A DNA stretch of 64,000 nt from Enhydrobacter sp. Lineage in GTDB: Bacteria > Pseudomonadota > Alphaproteobacteria > Reyranellales > Reyranellaceae. Positions 1-8,552 of this stretch are shown piece after piece. The notes below the pieces were generated by a model that searched no databases, had not been told where the DNA came from, and worked only from the letters and a program-made list of their open reading frames with translations. The position numbers and the translations under genes were made by a program. Positions within the stretch are counted from its first letter, which is position 1, and every line of letters starts with the position of its first letter. The stretch is from assembly GCA_025808875.1 (NCBI GenBank), contig CP075528.1, positions 3,284,473 to 3,348,472 on the forward strand. The letters are read 5' to 3'.

Positions 1-960
1 GAATTCGCCGCGGCCCCGATCATCGATGCCGGCGTGCGGCTGAAATACTCGAATCGAGGCTACGCGCTGCTCGGCATGCTGATCGAGGCGATCGCCGGCG
101 AGTCCTATGCCAAATGGATGTCGCGCGAGATCGTCGCGGCGGCCGGCCTTCGCGCCACGACCACCGACATGCCGTTGCCGCGCGGGACGCCCTTCGTGCG
201 CGGCCACACCATGCACCTGCCGCTCGGACGCCGCGTCCCGATCCGCGGCGACTATCGCATGGCGGCCGTCGCCCCGGCCGGCGGCTTCGTCGCCACCGCG
301 TCGGACACCGCGCTCTTCTTCAACCAACTCTCCCCGAAGACGCGCCAGTCGATCCTCTCGCCGGCCAGCCGGCGCGAGATGACCCATCGGCTGTGGCGCA
401 ATCCGGGATCGGTGGTCGAAGGTTACTACGGGCTGGGCACGATGAGCGGCACCTCGGCGGGCTGGAGCTGGTTCGGCCATGGCGGCTCGCTGCCGGGCTA
501 TGTCTCGCGGACGCTGACGGTTCCCGATCTGGATCTCACCGTGACGGTGTGCGCCAACGCCAGCGACGGCTGGGCCCATCCCTGGATGGAAGGCCTGCTG
601 TCGATCTTCCGCACCTTCGCCACCAACGGCCCGCCGTCGCGACGGGTCGCCGGATGGCGCGGGCGCTGGTGGACGATGTATGGCGGCCTCGATCTCGTGC
701 CCATGGGGAACAAGATCGTCGTCGGATCGCCTTATGCCTGGCTTCCCTTCGCCGACACCACCGAGTTCGACCTGACCGGCCGCGACAAGGGCCGCATCAT
801 CGCCGCGACCGGATACGGCAGCTACGGCGAGGGCGTGCGCCGCGTGCGCGACAAGGCCGGCAGGGTCGTCGAGGTCTGGCTGGGCGCCACACGCACCGTC
901 GGCCGCGGCCGTGCCGTCGGCGAGATGAAGCGCCGCCTCGAACGCAAGCGCCGTTCGTGA
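1..960 (+). CDS. serine hydrolase, beta-lactamase (class C/PBP4-like) family, 5' partial
   Basis: The reading frame is open from base 1, so the start and the catalytic SxxK lie outside the window. What remains shows the second active-site motif of serine beta-lactamase-like hydrolases, Y-S-N, encoded near base 46-54, and a GHGGSLPGY segment near bases 475-501 that corresponds to the HxG/KTG triad strand. A GTG at 34 is in frame but would cut the domain and is unlikely to be the start. The C-terminal part (after about base 620) looks like the small DUF3471-type domain often appended to these hydrolases. The family cleaves esters or amides; substrate cannot be told. The next gene overlaps its stop (GTGA). 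Confidence 0.8.
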   Translation, partial: EFAAAPIIDAGVRLKYSNRGYALLGMLIEAIAGESYAKWMSREIVAAAGLRATTTDMPLPRGTPFVRGHTMHLPLGRRVPIRGDYRMAAVAPAGGFVATASDTALFFNQLSPKTRQSILSPASRREMTHRLWRNPGSVVEGYYGLGTMSGTSAGWSWFGHGGSLPGYVSRTLTVPDLDLTVTVCANASDGWAHPWMEGLLSIFRTFATNGPPSRRVAGWRGRWWTMYGGLDLVPMGNKIVVGSPYAWLPFADTTEFDLTGRDKGRIIAATGYGSYGEGVRRVRDKAGRVVEVWLGATRTVGRGRAVGEMKRRLERKRRS

Positions 961-2249
961 ACACCCGACGCCAGATGCGGCTCGGCGTGTTCGTGCAGAC
1001 GCCGGGCCATCATGTCGGCGGTTGGCGGCATCCCGATGCCGTGATCGACCACTGGCCCAACCTGAAACTGATGCAGCACATCGCCGCCAAGGCCGAGGCG
1101 GCGAGGTTCGACATGTTCTTCCTGGGCGACGGCTTCGCCACCGGCTACGGCGAGCATCCCTCGACCATCGGCAAGTTCGAGCCGCTGACCCTGCTCGCGG
1201 CGCTCGCCATGACGACGTCGCGGCTCGGCCTGGCCGCCACGGGGTCGACGACCTACGCCGAGCCCTACCACGTGGCGCGCGCCTTCGCCTCGCTCGACCA
1301 TCTCTCGGGCGGCCGCGCGGCCTGGAACGTGGTGACGACCGCCTATGCGAAGTCTTCCACCGTGTTCGGCCGCCCGCACCCGCCGCACGCCGAGCGCTAC
1401 GCCATGGCGGAGGAATTCGTCACCGCTTGCCGCCTGCTGTGGGACACCTGGGAGGACGGCGCCTTCGTCGCCGACAAGGAACGGGGCGCTTTCGTGCGGC
1501 CGGGCAGCCTGCACTTCCCGGGCTTCAAGGGCCGCTACTTCACGATCGAGGGCGGGCTCAACGTGCCGCGCGCCCCGCAGGGCCATCCGGTGCTGATCCA
1601 GGCCGGCTCGTCGGGTCCCGGCCAGGCGCTCGCCGCGCGCATCGCCGACGTCGTCTTTACCGCCCAGAACGATCTCGACGAGGCGCTGGCGTTCCGCCGG
1701 GGCCTGGTGGCAGAACTCGGCCGGTTCGGCCGGGCGCCCGACAGCGCGCTCGTCATGCCGGGCGTCATGCCGGTGCTCGGCCGCAGCGAGGCCGAGGCGC
1801 GCGAGCTCTTCGCCGGGCTCAACCGGCGCATCGACTCGGCACAGGCCTTCACCGTGCTCTCCGAGCGGCTCGGCGCGGACATGTCGGTCCATCCGCTCGA
1901 CGGGCCGGTGCCCGACGTGCCGGAGACCGAGCATCTCAAGAGCCGCGCGGCATTGCTGCTGCAGATGGCGCGGCGCGACAATCTCACCCTGCGCGACCTC
2001 TACCATCGCGTCGCCGCGGCGCGCGGGCACCTGCTGCTGGTCGGCACGCCGCTCCAGGCCGCCGAGACGCTGCAGCGCTGGTTCGAGGCGGGCGCCGCCG
2101 ACGGCTTCAACGTCATGCCGCCGTTCTTCCCCGGCCAGTTCGACGCCTTCGCCGACGGTGTCGTGCCCATCCTGCAGGAGCGCGGGCTGTTCCGCGCCGA
2201 CTACACGGGTCGGACCCTGCGCGACCATCTCGGCCTGGCGCGGCCGTGA
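957..2249 (+). CDS. LLM-class flavin-dependent monooxygenase (NtaA/SnaA/DszA type)
   Basis: The 430-residue product matches the bacterial luciferase-like (TIM barrel) two-component monooxygenases, with the family's N-terminal stretch MRLGVFVQTPGHHVGGWRHP, FLGDG, an ARAFASLDHLSGGRAAWNVVT core and a QAGSSGPGQALAAR phosphate/flavin-binding loop. Members use FMNH2 from a separate reductase to oxidise sulfur or nitrogen compounds such as nitrilotriacetate or dibenzothiophene sulfone; the substrate here is unknown. GTG at 957 overlaps the upstream stop (GTGA); ATG at 975 is the alternative. No Shine-Dalgarno is obvious for either, which suggests translational coupling. The downstream gene also overlaps by four bases (GTGA at 2246), so the three genes probably form one transcript. 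Confidence 0.9.
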   Translation: MNTRRQMRLGVFVQTPGHHVGGWRHPDAVIDHWPNLKLMQHIAAKAEAARFDMFFLGDGFATGYGEHPSTIGKFEPLTLLAALAMTTSRLGLAATGSTTYAEPYHVARAFASLDHLSGGRAAWNVVTTAYAKSSTVFGRPHPPHAERYAMAEEFVTACRLLWDTWEDGAFVADKERGAFVRPGSLHFPGFKGRYFTIEGGLNVPRAPQGHPVLIQAGSSGPGQALAARIADVVFTAQNDLDEALAFRRGLVAELGRFGRAPDSALVMPGVMPVLGRSEAEARELFAGLNRRIDSAQAFTVLSERLGADMSVHPLDGPVPDVPETEHLKSRAALLLQMARRDNLTLRDLYHRVAAARGHLLLVGTPLQAAETLQRWFEAGAADGFNVMPPFFPGQFDAFADGVVPILQERGLFRADYTGRTLRDHLGLARP

Positions 2250-3139
2250 TCCGCATCGCCATCCTCGGCGCCGGCACCATGGGCCGCACGCATGCCGCGG
2301 CCCATGCCGCGCTGCCCGGCGTCGAGACGATCGGTCCCCTGCCGCGCCTTGCGCTCGCGAGGGAATTTCCCCGGCTGCTCGACGACGGTACGATCGACGC
2401 GGTCGACGTCTGCGTGCCGACCGAGGCGCATGCCGACTTCGTGTTGCCCGCGCTGGCGGCCGGCAAGCACGTCTTCTGCGAGACCCCGCTCGCCCCTTCG
2501 GCCGATCGGGCGCGCGCGATGGCGGAGGTCGCGCGTCGCAGTCGGCGCCTGTTGCAGGTCGGCCTGCTGATGCGCGCCGTGGCGGCCTATCGCCACGTCA
2601 AGCGAATGGCCGAAGCCGGCACGCAGGGACGGCTTGTCGAGTTCGCGACCTGGCGGCGCAGTTCGTACCTGCGGCCCGATGCGCCCGGCCGGAAGTCGCA
2701 CTACGGCGACGTCATGCTCGAGTTGATGGCCTTCGACTTCGATGCGGTGAACTGGCTGATGGGCCGGCCCGATCGACTGGAGGCGGCCGGCACGGACGAA
2801 GTGGAGGCGCGGCTGGGCTGGAACGACGGTCGCAGCGCCAGCGTGGCGGCCAGCGGCCTGATGCCGCTCGGCACGCCCTTCACTTCGGGCTTCAGGGCGC
2901 GCTTCGAAAGCGCGACGTTCGAGTTCAATTGTGTGTTCGAGGGAAACGGTCCTCCGCGCACCACGTTCGACGTGCCGCTCGAGGATCGCAACCCCTACGA
3001 GGTCGAGCTCGGCCATTTCGTCGATTGCCTGCGTGGCCGGGCCGACCCTGCATTGCTCGACGCCGAGCGCGCCGTCGAGGCCCTGGCGCTCGCGGACGAG
3101 ACGCGCCTCGCGCTGCGGGAGAGTCAGATTCGCGCGTGA
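2246..3139 (+). CDS. Gfo/Idh/MocA-family oxidoreductase lacking the EKP lysine
   Basis: The 297-residue protein starts with an NAD(P)-binding fold (RIAILGAGTMGRTH) and continues with the family's DAVDVCVPTEAHADF and AGKHVFCE segments. Two things are odd. The usual catalytic E-K-P motif reads E-T-P (CETPLAPS), so the lysine that takes part in hydride transfer is missing. The stretch between the Rossmann loop and DDGTIDAVDV is also shorter than normal, and the protein is about 30-50 residues shorter than typical members. It may be a non-catalytic or altered-substrate member; dimerising C-terminal sheet residues (MLELMAFDFDAVNWLMG) are present. The GTG start at 2246 overlaps the monooxygenase stop. 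Confidence 0.85.
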   Translation: MIRIAILGAGTMGRTHAAAHAALPGVETIGPLPRLALAREFPRLLDDGTIDAVDVCVPTEAHADFVLPALAAGKHVFCETPLAPSADRARAMAEVARRSRRLLQVGLLMRAVAAYRHVKRMAEAGTQGRLVEFATWRRSSYLRPDAPGRKSHYGDVMLELMAFDFDAVNWLMGRPDRLEAAGTDEVEARLGWNDGRSASVAASGLMPLGTPFTSGFRARFESATFEFNCVFEGNGPPRTTFDVPLEDRNPYEVELGHFVDCLRGRADPALLDAERAVEALALADETRLALRESQIRA

Positions 3140-3167
3140 CGCCGGAATCGGGGGATCGAATCGCCTT

Positions 3168-3395
3168 CCGATGCAGATGCCATCGGCATCGGACGGAATC
3201 CATCGATCCGATTAATCGCCCGCCGACCCGTCCTCCCGACACGTGACCGGAGGTTTCCGCAGTTCCCGCAGTTTGCGCAACGCATTCCGGCAGAGAGTAG
3301 GCACACCACCCTGAGGGCGTCTCGGGCGGGTGCCCGCGACGTCGATTGTCCGGCGACACCCCACCGGAGGTTTGCGAGGTTTCCGCGACGCATTC
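3168..3395. repeat. intergenic repeat element: hairpin plus two short arrays of 9-bp units
   Basis: The 285-bp gap between convergent genes holds no gene. It holds an inverted repeat TCCGATGC (3168-3175) / GCATCGGA (3185-3192) whose loop side includes GATGCCATCGGCATC, then 9-bp periodic blocks: GGTTTCCGC, AGTTCCCGC, AGTTTGCGC, AACGCATTC at 3252-3287 and GGTTTGCGA, GGTTTCCGC, GACGCATTC at 3369-3395. Both blocks follow CCGGAGGTTT and end in CGCATTC, so one is probably a copy of the other. The same hairpin core and 9-bp period recur at 47208-47336, and a related period at 12076-12102. A transcription terminator role is possible but there is no T tract. Confidence 0.7.
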
Positions 3396-3424
3396 GACCG
3401 AGACGGGCCGAGATCCTGCGACGG

Positions 3425-4060
3425 TCAGCGCCAGGCGAACACCGGCTGCTCGTAGTGGTCGACACGGGTGTCGCGACCGGCCAGCGCGACCTCGCGGAAC
3501 TGGTAGAGGATGGCGGCGGTCGGCGCGTTCACCGTGGCGACGGGCAGTGGCAGGCGGATGATCGGCCGATCGGACTCCTCGATCGCCACGATCTCGGGCG
3601 AGCCGTCGCGGAACAGCTCATGGCAACCGATGCGGTAGGCCGCTGCCACCTCGCCGGGATTGGGCACGATCTCGACCACGCCCGGCAGCCACACCACGAC
3701 GGGCGCGATGAGATAGCCCGAGCGCGTCGGATAATCGTCGAGCGTGCCCAGCACGTCGTCCGTCGAGGCGAGCACGCCCAGCTCTTCGTGCAGTTCGCGC
3801 AGCGCGGTCTGCTCGATCGTCTCGCCCGCATCGACGCGGCCGCCCGGCAGCGCCCATTGCCCACCATGCGCGCGCAGGCGGGGCGTGCGCTTGGTGATCA
3901 CGAACGCCGCCTGACCTCGGCCGCCCTCGGCGGCGATCACGGGCACGACGACGGCGGCATGCTTGAGCGAACCCGGATCGGGCCGGCGGCGCACCTCGAA
4001 GCGGCGGAGATTGGCCGCGATGACAGAGCGCAGGTCTTCGTCGAAGCGGAAGTCGGTCAC
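3425..4060 (-). CDS. Nudix hydrolase, CoA pyrophosphatase-like
   Basis: The 211-residue product contains a complete Nudix box, GGRVDAGETIEQTALRELHE followed by ELGV, matching GX5EX7REUXEEXGU, so it should hydrolyse a nucleoside diphosphate linked to another moiety with Mg2+. The segments AFVITKRTPRLRAHGGQWALPGG before the box and the overall length resemble CoA/NADH pyrophosphatases (NudL/YeaB group), but the substrate is not certain. The GTG start at 4060 overlaps the stop of the methyltransferase by four bases, making it the last gene of a three-gene operon with the glucan synthase and PmtA-like enzyme. Confidence 0.85.
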   Translation of the reverse strand: MTDFRFDEDLRSVIAANLRRFEVRRRPDPGSLKHAAVVVPVIAAEGGRGQAAFVITKRTPRLRAHGGQWALPGGRVDAGETIEQTALRELHEELGVLASTDDVLGTLDDYPTRSGYLIAPVVVWLPGVVEIVPNPGEVAAAYRIGCHELFRDGSPEIVAIEESDRPIIRLPLPVATVNAPTAAILYQFREVALAGRDTRVDHYEQPVFAWR

Positions 4061-4656
4061 GCGGCGGCGCGCCTCGTGAACGTCCAGACCACGGCGGGCG
4101 GCACGTTGCGCCAGATGCGCCGGCCGCTGGCGCCGACCAGACCCAGCCGCTCGCGCAGCGGCCGCGGGATCGGCGGGCTGGGACCGTAGGTGAATTGCAC
4201 CAGCACGCCGTCGCGCGGCAGAGCCTCGAACACGCTCTGCACGATGCCGTTCACGACGTCGGCGGGCAGCGACAGCAGCGGCAGGCTGGAGACGACCGCC
4301 GTGACGCGGCCGATGCCGTGACCGACCAGCAGTCCGGGAAGGGTCGCGGCGTCGCCTTCGATGATCTGCGGGCCGACGAAATTGCCGCGCAGGAAGGCGG
4401 CGAGCTCGGGATCGCGCTCGACCAGGACCAGCTCGTGCGGAGCGATGCCGGCGCCCAGCAGCGCCCTCGTCACCCGCCCGGTTCCGGCGCCGAGCTCGAC
4501 GACATGGCCCGGCTTTCCGGCCACGGCCTCGACCGTGGCGCGCGCCATCGCCTCGGCCAGCAGCCGGCCGCTCGGCACGACCGCGCCCATGGCGAATGGC
4601 CGGCGCAGCCAGCGCCTGACGAACAGGGCGGTCCCGGCGATCTGCGGGGCGGGCAT
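4057..4656 (-). CDS. pmtA: rhizobial-type phosphatidylethanolamine N-methyltransferase (PmtA-like)
   Basis: The 199-residue protein has a class I SAM-binding motif VVELGAGTGRVTRALL around residues 52-67, the acidic loop VLVERDPELAAF and the GDAATL segment. The N-terminal RPFAMGAVVPSGRLLAEAMA and the FTYGPSPPIPR block near the C terminus are typical of the Sinorhizobium/Rhodobacter PmtA group, which methylates phosphatidylethanolamine towards phosphatidylcholine at the inner membrane. Such proteins are often labelled rRNA adenine methyltransferase-like, and that alternative cannot be fully excluded. It lies three bases after the glucan synthase stop and overlaps the Nudix gene, so co-expression is expected. 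Confidence 0.75.
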   Translation of the reverse strand: MPAPQIAGTALFVRRWLRRPFAMGAVVPSGRLLAEAMARATVEAVAGKPGHVVELGAGTGRVTRALLGAGIAPHELVLVERDPELAAFLRGNFVGPQIIEGDAATLPGLLVGHGIGRVTAVVSSLPLLSLPADVVNGIVQSVFEALPRDGVLVQFTYGPSPPIPRPLRERLGLVGASGRRIWRNVPPAVVWTFTRRAAA

Positions 4657-4659
4657 TGC

Positions 4660-7452
4660 CTATTGTGCGGGTTGCATCGCGGGCGTGGCAACCGCCGGCG
4701 CGGGGGGCGTTTCGAAGACCGGATGCGCCTGGCGCATCTGCTCGAGGGCGTTGACCATCGACACCGTCACGGCGGCGGCGAAGGGCAGCGACTGCACGAC
4801 CATGAAGGCCGCCCACAGCCGGGCCTCGGGATTGACCACGCCGACGCCGTTCCACAGCACTAGGGCGGCGAGCCACAGCAGCAGCGCCAGCACGGCCTCG
4901 CCGCGCGCCATGCCGAGCGCCATGCCGAGCGTCGCGCGCTCGTCCATCTTGGGCGTGCGCATGAAGGGCAGCCGGCTGGTGACCAGGCCGTAGATCACGG
5001 CGCGGCCCACCGTGTAGGTCAGCGCCAGGCCGGCGAGCGACGCGCCCAGGCTCTGGCGGAAGCTGCACTTCACGCGATCGGCGTAGAGGCCGAAGGAATA
5101 GGCCAGCTTGAAGACGAAGATGCCCATGGTCGGCACAATGAACTCGGCCGGCGGCAGGCCGACCGGCTTGATGCCGAACAGCGGCGGCAGCACCACGGCG
5201 GCAGCCCAGGCGAGGCCTGCCCAGGTGAAAAGCAGGTTGAGCGCGTCGGCGAACCAAGGCAGCCAGCCGGCGACGAAGTGGTACTTCTGCCAGGAGGTGA
5301 GCCGGGTCGTGTTCGACAGCATCCTGCCGGCATGCGCCTTCAAGATCTGCATGGCGCCGTAGGCCCAGCGGAAGCGCTGCTTCTTGTAGCCGGCGAAATG
5401 GTCGGGCGTCAGACCGTGGCCGAAGCGCTCGCGGCTGTACATCGCGCCCCAGCCCTTCTCCATCAGGCGCAGCCCGAGCTCGGTGTCCTCGGTGATGCAC
5501 CAGGTCGCCCAGCCGCCCATCTCCTCCATGCGGTCGCGGCGCACCAAGGTCATGGTGCCGTGCTGGATGATGGCGTCGTACTCGTTGCGCAGGCACATGC
5601 CGATGTCGAAGAAGCCGGCATACTCCCAGTTGAGCATTTCCTTGAAGCGGTCGCCGGTCCAGTCACGATGGTCCTGCGGCGCCTGCACGTAGGCGATCTT
5701 CGGATCGTCGAAATACGGCACCACCGCCCTGAGCCAGTCCTTGCGCACCGTGTAGTCGCTGTCGATGACGCCGATCACCCGGGCGTCGGGCGCGGTCTGG
5801 TTCAGCACGTAGTTGAGCGCGCCGGCCTTGAAGCCCTTCATGATGTCGAAGTGGAAGAAGCGGAAGCGCTCGCCGAGCTGGGCGCAGTAGTCCTGCACCG
5901 GGCGCCACACCGCCGGATCCTTGGTGTTGTTGTCGATGACGATGACCTCGAAGTCCGGATAGTCGAGAGCGGCCAGCGAATCGAGCGTCTGGATCACCAT
6001 GGCCGGCGGCTCGTTGCAGATGGCGAGATGCAGCGAGACCTTCGGCCAGGCGCGATCGGCGGGCTGGCGCGCGATCATCTCGGCGGCCGGCAGCGCCTCG
6101 CGAGTCCAGCGCCGGCGCCACACCGTCTCGACGAGCTCAAGCGCCTGGACCAGCGCCATGGCGAGGCTGATCGTCAGGAAGAAGGCGAGCACGCCCCAGC
6201 CGACCATCTCGGCCGTCACCATGTAGGTGCCGGCCGCGACCGCCGCGCCGAACACCAGCGCGCTGGCCGACAGCGCGACGAGACCGCAGAAGACCAGTTG
6301 TCCGGTGGCGGCGAGATCGCGCCGATACCACAGGAACAGCAGCGCCAGCGGCAGCGCAGCGGCCAGCGACCAGGCGGCGCAGGCGAGCCATTGCGGGAAG
6401 GTCTGGATCGTCCCGGTCCAGGCGAACTTCTGCTCGCGGTCGGCGTTCCACAGGCCCCAGTAGCCGCCGGCCTTGCCTTCGAGGTCGTACGCCTTCCACG
6501 GCTGGTCGAAGGCCTCGACGACGAAATACTCGATGTTCTGCGAACGCAGCCACGCCACCATGTCGCGGACGTTCCTAGCCTGCTCGGCCGGCGTGGCGTG
6601 CTTGACGTAACCGGTGGCCGGGCTGCGGCGCGAGGCGCCGTTCGACGGCCAACCGACCTCCGTCACGATGATGTTCTTGTTCGGATAGGCCCGGCGCAGG
6701 AGCGCGATCTTGTTCTCGAGATATTCGAGCGGCGTCTCGCTCGATTGCTCGTCCCAGTACGGCAGGATGTGAACGGCGAGATAGTCGACCTCGCGCGCGA
6801 GCTCGGGATAGTGCAGCCAGACGTGCCACGGCTCGGCCGTGCTGACCGGCACCTTGACGTTGCGCTTGACGTTCCTGATCTCGCGGATGAGCTGGGCCGG
6901 GCTGGTGGCGTTGGGGTCGCGCACCTCCTTCTGGCCGTCCCAGCGCAGGATGTTCTCGTTGCCGACCAGCACCCGTTCGACGTTCGGGTTCTGGTTGGCC
7001 ATGCGGATCAGGGCGCGCGTCTCCTCGGCGTTGACGTCGCGCGCGTCGCGCCCGAATTGCTGCTTGGCCTCGCTGGCGCTGTAGATCCAAGCGCCCGGCA
7101 CCAGCCTCAGCCCGTAACGCCGGGCGATCTCCGGCATCCAGGCGCCGCCGTCGGTGGCGCGATAGGTGCGGACCAGGTTGACCTTGCCCGAGAGCAGGGC
7201 GAAGTCGCGCTCGATCTGCTCCTTGTGCGGCTTGACCTGCGGCGGCGGCTCATCGGTGAAGGCGGTGCGCAGAAAGGAAAAGACGCCGCTCTCGCGCGCG
7301 GCGATCGGGTCCTGATCCTTGGCCCACGGCGCGTAGGTGACTCCGTGCAGCGGCAGGACGACGGCGGCGGCGCGCTCGGTCGAATCGAGCAGGCGCCAGC
7401 CGGCGACGGTGGCCGCGGCCGTGACCAGAAGAACCAGACCCAGACGGATCAT
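4660..7452 (-). CDS. membrane GH17-GT2 fusion, beta-1,3-glucan synthase (NdvB-like)
   Basis: From ATG 7452 the product has about 930 residues. It opens with a membrane anchor (MIRLGLVLLVTAAATVAGW), then a periplasmic GH17 domain with both family glutamates visible: VGNEN (acid/base) and TEVGWPSNG (nucleophile). After further membrane helices comes a processive GT2 domain with IDSDYTV (DxD-like), CITEDTELGLRL (TED) and QRFRW (QxxRW), then several helices. GH17-GT2 fusions in Bradyrhizobium and pseudomonads build and remodel cyclic or linear beta-1,3-glucans. The frame extends upstream to a TTG at 7584, but the transmembrane anchor favours 7452. Downstream genes are PmtA-like and Nudix. Confidence 0.88.
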   Translation of the reverse strand: MIRLGLVLLVTAAATVAGWRLLDSTERAAAVVLPLHGVTYAPWAKDQDPIAARESGVFSFLRTAFTDEPPPQVKPHKEQIERDFALLSGKVNLVRTYRATDGGAWMPEIARRYGLRLVPGAWIYSASEAKQQFGRDARDVNAEETRALIRMANQNPNVERVLVGNENILRWDGQKEVRDPNATSPAQLIREIRNVKRNVKVPVSTAEPWHVWLHYPELAREVDYLAVHILPYWDEQSSETPLEYLENKIALLRRAYPNKNIIVTEVGWPSNGASRRSPATGYVKHATPAEQARNVRDMVAWLRSQNIEYFVVEAFDQPWKAYDLEGKAGGYWGLWNADREQKFAWTGTIQTFPQWLACAAWSLAAALPLALLFLWYRRDLAATGQLVFCGLVALSASALVFGAAVAAGTYMVTAEMVGWGVLAFFLTISLAMALVQALELVETVWRRRWTREALPAAEMIARQPADRAWPKVSLHLAICNEPPAMVIQTLDSLAALDYPDFEVIVIDNNTKDPAVWRPVQDYCAQLGERFRFFHFDIMKGFKAGALNYVLNQTAPDARVIGVIDSDYTVRKDWLRAVVPYFDDPKIAYVQAPQDHRDWTGDRFKEMLNWEYAGFFDIGMCLRNEYDAIIQHGTMTLVRRDRMEEMGGWATWCITEDTELGLRLMEKGWGAMYSRERFGHGLTPDHFAGYKKQRFRWAYGAMQILKAHAGRMLSNTTRLTSWQKYHFVAGWLPWFADALNLLFTWAGLAWAAAVVLPPLFGIKPVGLPPAEFIVPTMGIFVFKLAYSFGLYADRVKCSFRQSLGASLAGLALTYTVGRAVIYGLVTSRLPFMRTPKMDERATLGMALGMARGEAVLALLLWLAALVLWNGVGVVNPEARLWAAFMVVQSLPFAAAVTVSMVNALEQMRQAHPVFETPPAPAVATPAMQPAQ

Positions 7453-7568
7453 GAAGTCGCGATCGCTCCGGCGAGCCGCCGGTGAATCTACGCTCGCGTC
7501 AGGCGATTCGGCGACCGCTGGCTCTATAGCGCGCGGCGCCAACAACGGTAAAGAGTCCGCGCGCAATC

Positions 7569-8552
7569 GTGGCCAAAATGTCAAATTCCGGCTGCATGCC
7601 CGACCCAGACCCCAAGGCGGCCCCGACCGGCGTGCCGCCCGACTGCGTCCCGACCTACCGTCCGGCCGACCGTTACGGCTTCTGCGAGCGCGTCGGCGCG
7701 CGCCTGCGCTACGCCTGCTGGAACGCCCCGGGAACCGCGCGCGGTTCCGTCGTGCTGCTGCAGGGCCGGGCCGAATTCATCGAGAAGTACGCCACCGAGG
7801 TGGTGGGCGAGTTGCTCGCCCGTGGCCTTTCCGTGTTCGCCGTCGATCTGCGCGGCCAGGGCCTGAGCGACCGCCCCCTGCCCGACCACGACAAGGGCCA
7901 TGTCGACGACTTCGCCACCTACGTCGCCGACCTCGACGCGTTCCTCTCCGCCGTCGTCACCCCCATGGCGCCTCGCCCGATCGTGGCGCTCAGCCATTCG
8001 ACGAGCGGAAACGTCGTGCTGCGCTACCTCGCAGAGCGCGGCTCGGGGCCCTTCGGGTCGGCGGTCTTCGTCTCGCCGATGACCGCACTCTGCCGCGGCG
8101 GAGCGATTCGCGCGCTGACCACCCTGCTCAGCCCGTTCGGCTGGCGCGACGGCGAATACATGGTCGGAACGGGTTCCTACGACCGCCAGCACCGCAATTT
8201 CGCGACGAACGACGTCACAAGGGACGAGCGGCGCTACCGGTTCACCGATGCCTGGTTCGACGCCGACCGCCGGCTGCGGCTGGGCGGGCCGACCGTGGGC
8301 TGGCTGCGCCAGGCGCTGCGCTCGATCGACCGGCTGGCCACGCCCGGCTCGCTCGAGCGCATCGATCTGCCGGTGCTGCTGGTCAGCGCCAACGGCGACC
8401 GCGTGGTCGACGCCACCTCGCACCGATCGGTCGCCAGCCGCATTCGCGGCTGCGAGCTGGTGGTCGTCGACGGCGCCCAGCACGAGATCCTGATGGAGAC
8501 CGACCCGTTGCGCGACCGGTTCTGGCAGGCCTTCGACCGCTTCGCGCAATGA
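7569..8552 (+). CDS. alpha/beta hydrolase (lysophospholipase/monoglyceride lipase-like)
   Basis: The product is up to 327 residues with the alpha/beta hydrolase order: RGSVVLLQGRAEFIEKY (oxyanion region), FAVDLRGQGLSDRP, the nucleophile elbow, then acid ANGDRVVD and histidine GAQHEIL near the end. The elbow reads S-H-S-T-S-G instead of the usual G-x-S-x-G, so both glycines around the nucleophile have become serine. The fold resembles PldB-type lysophospholipases. Start candidates are GTG 7569, ATG 7578 and ATG 7596; none has a strong ribosome-binding site. The TauE-like gene overlaps its stop (ATGA), so they are cotranscribed. Confidence 0.85.
   Translation: MAKMSNSGCMPDPDPKAAPTGVPPDCVPTYRPADRYGFCERVGARLRYACWNAPGTARGSVVLLQGRAEFIEKYATEVVGELLARGLSVFAVDLRGQGLSDRPLPDHDKGHVDDFATYVADLDAFLSAVVTPMAPRPIVALSHSTSGNVVLRYLAERGSGPFGSAVFVSPMTALCRGGAIRALTTLLSPFGWRDGEYMVGTGSYDRQHRNFATNDVTRDERRYRFTDAWFDADRRLRLGGPTVGWLRQALRSIDRLATPGSLERIDLPVLLVSANGDRVVDATSHRSVASRIRGCELVVVDGAQHEILMETDPLRDRFWQAFDRFAQ

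Noticed and set aside
5278..7485. Plus-strand open frame of about 735 codons
   Set aside because: It is antisense to the GH17-GT2 gene, whose catalytic motifs are all intact. No domain is seen in the shadow frame.
7452..7584. TTG start at 7584 for the glucan synthase
   Set aside because: It would overlap the divergent hydrolase gene, needs a rare start codon and adds a region without family similarity before the membrane anchor.
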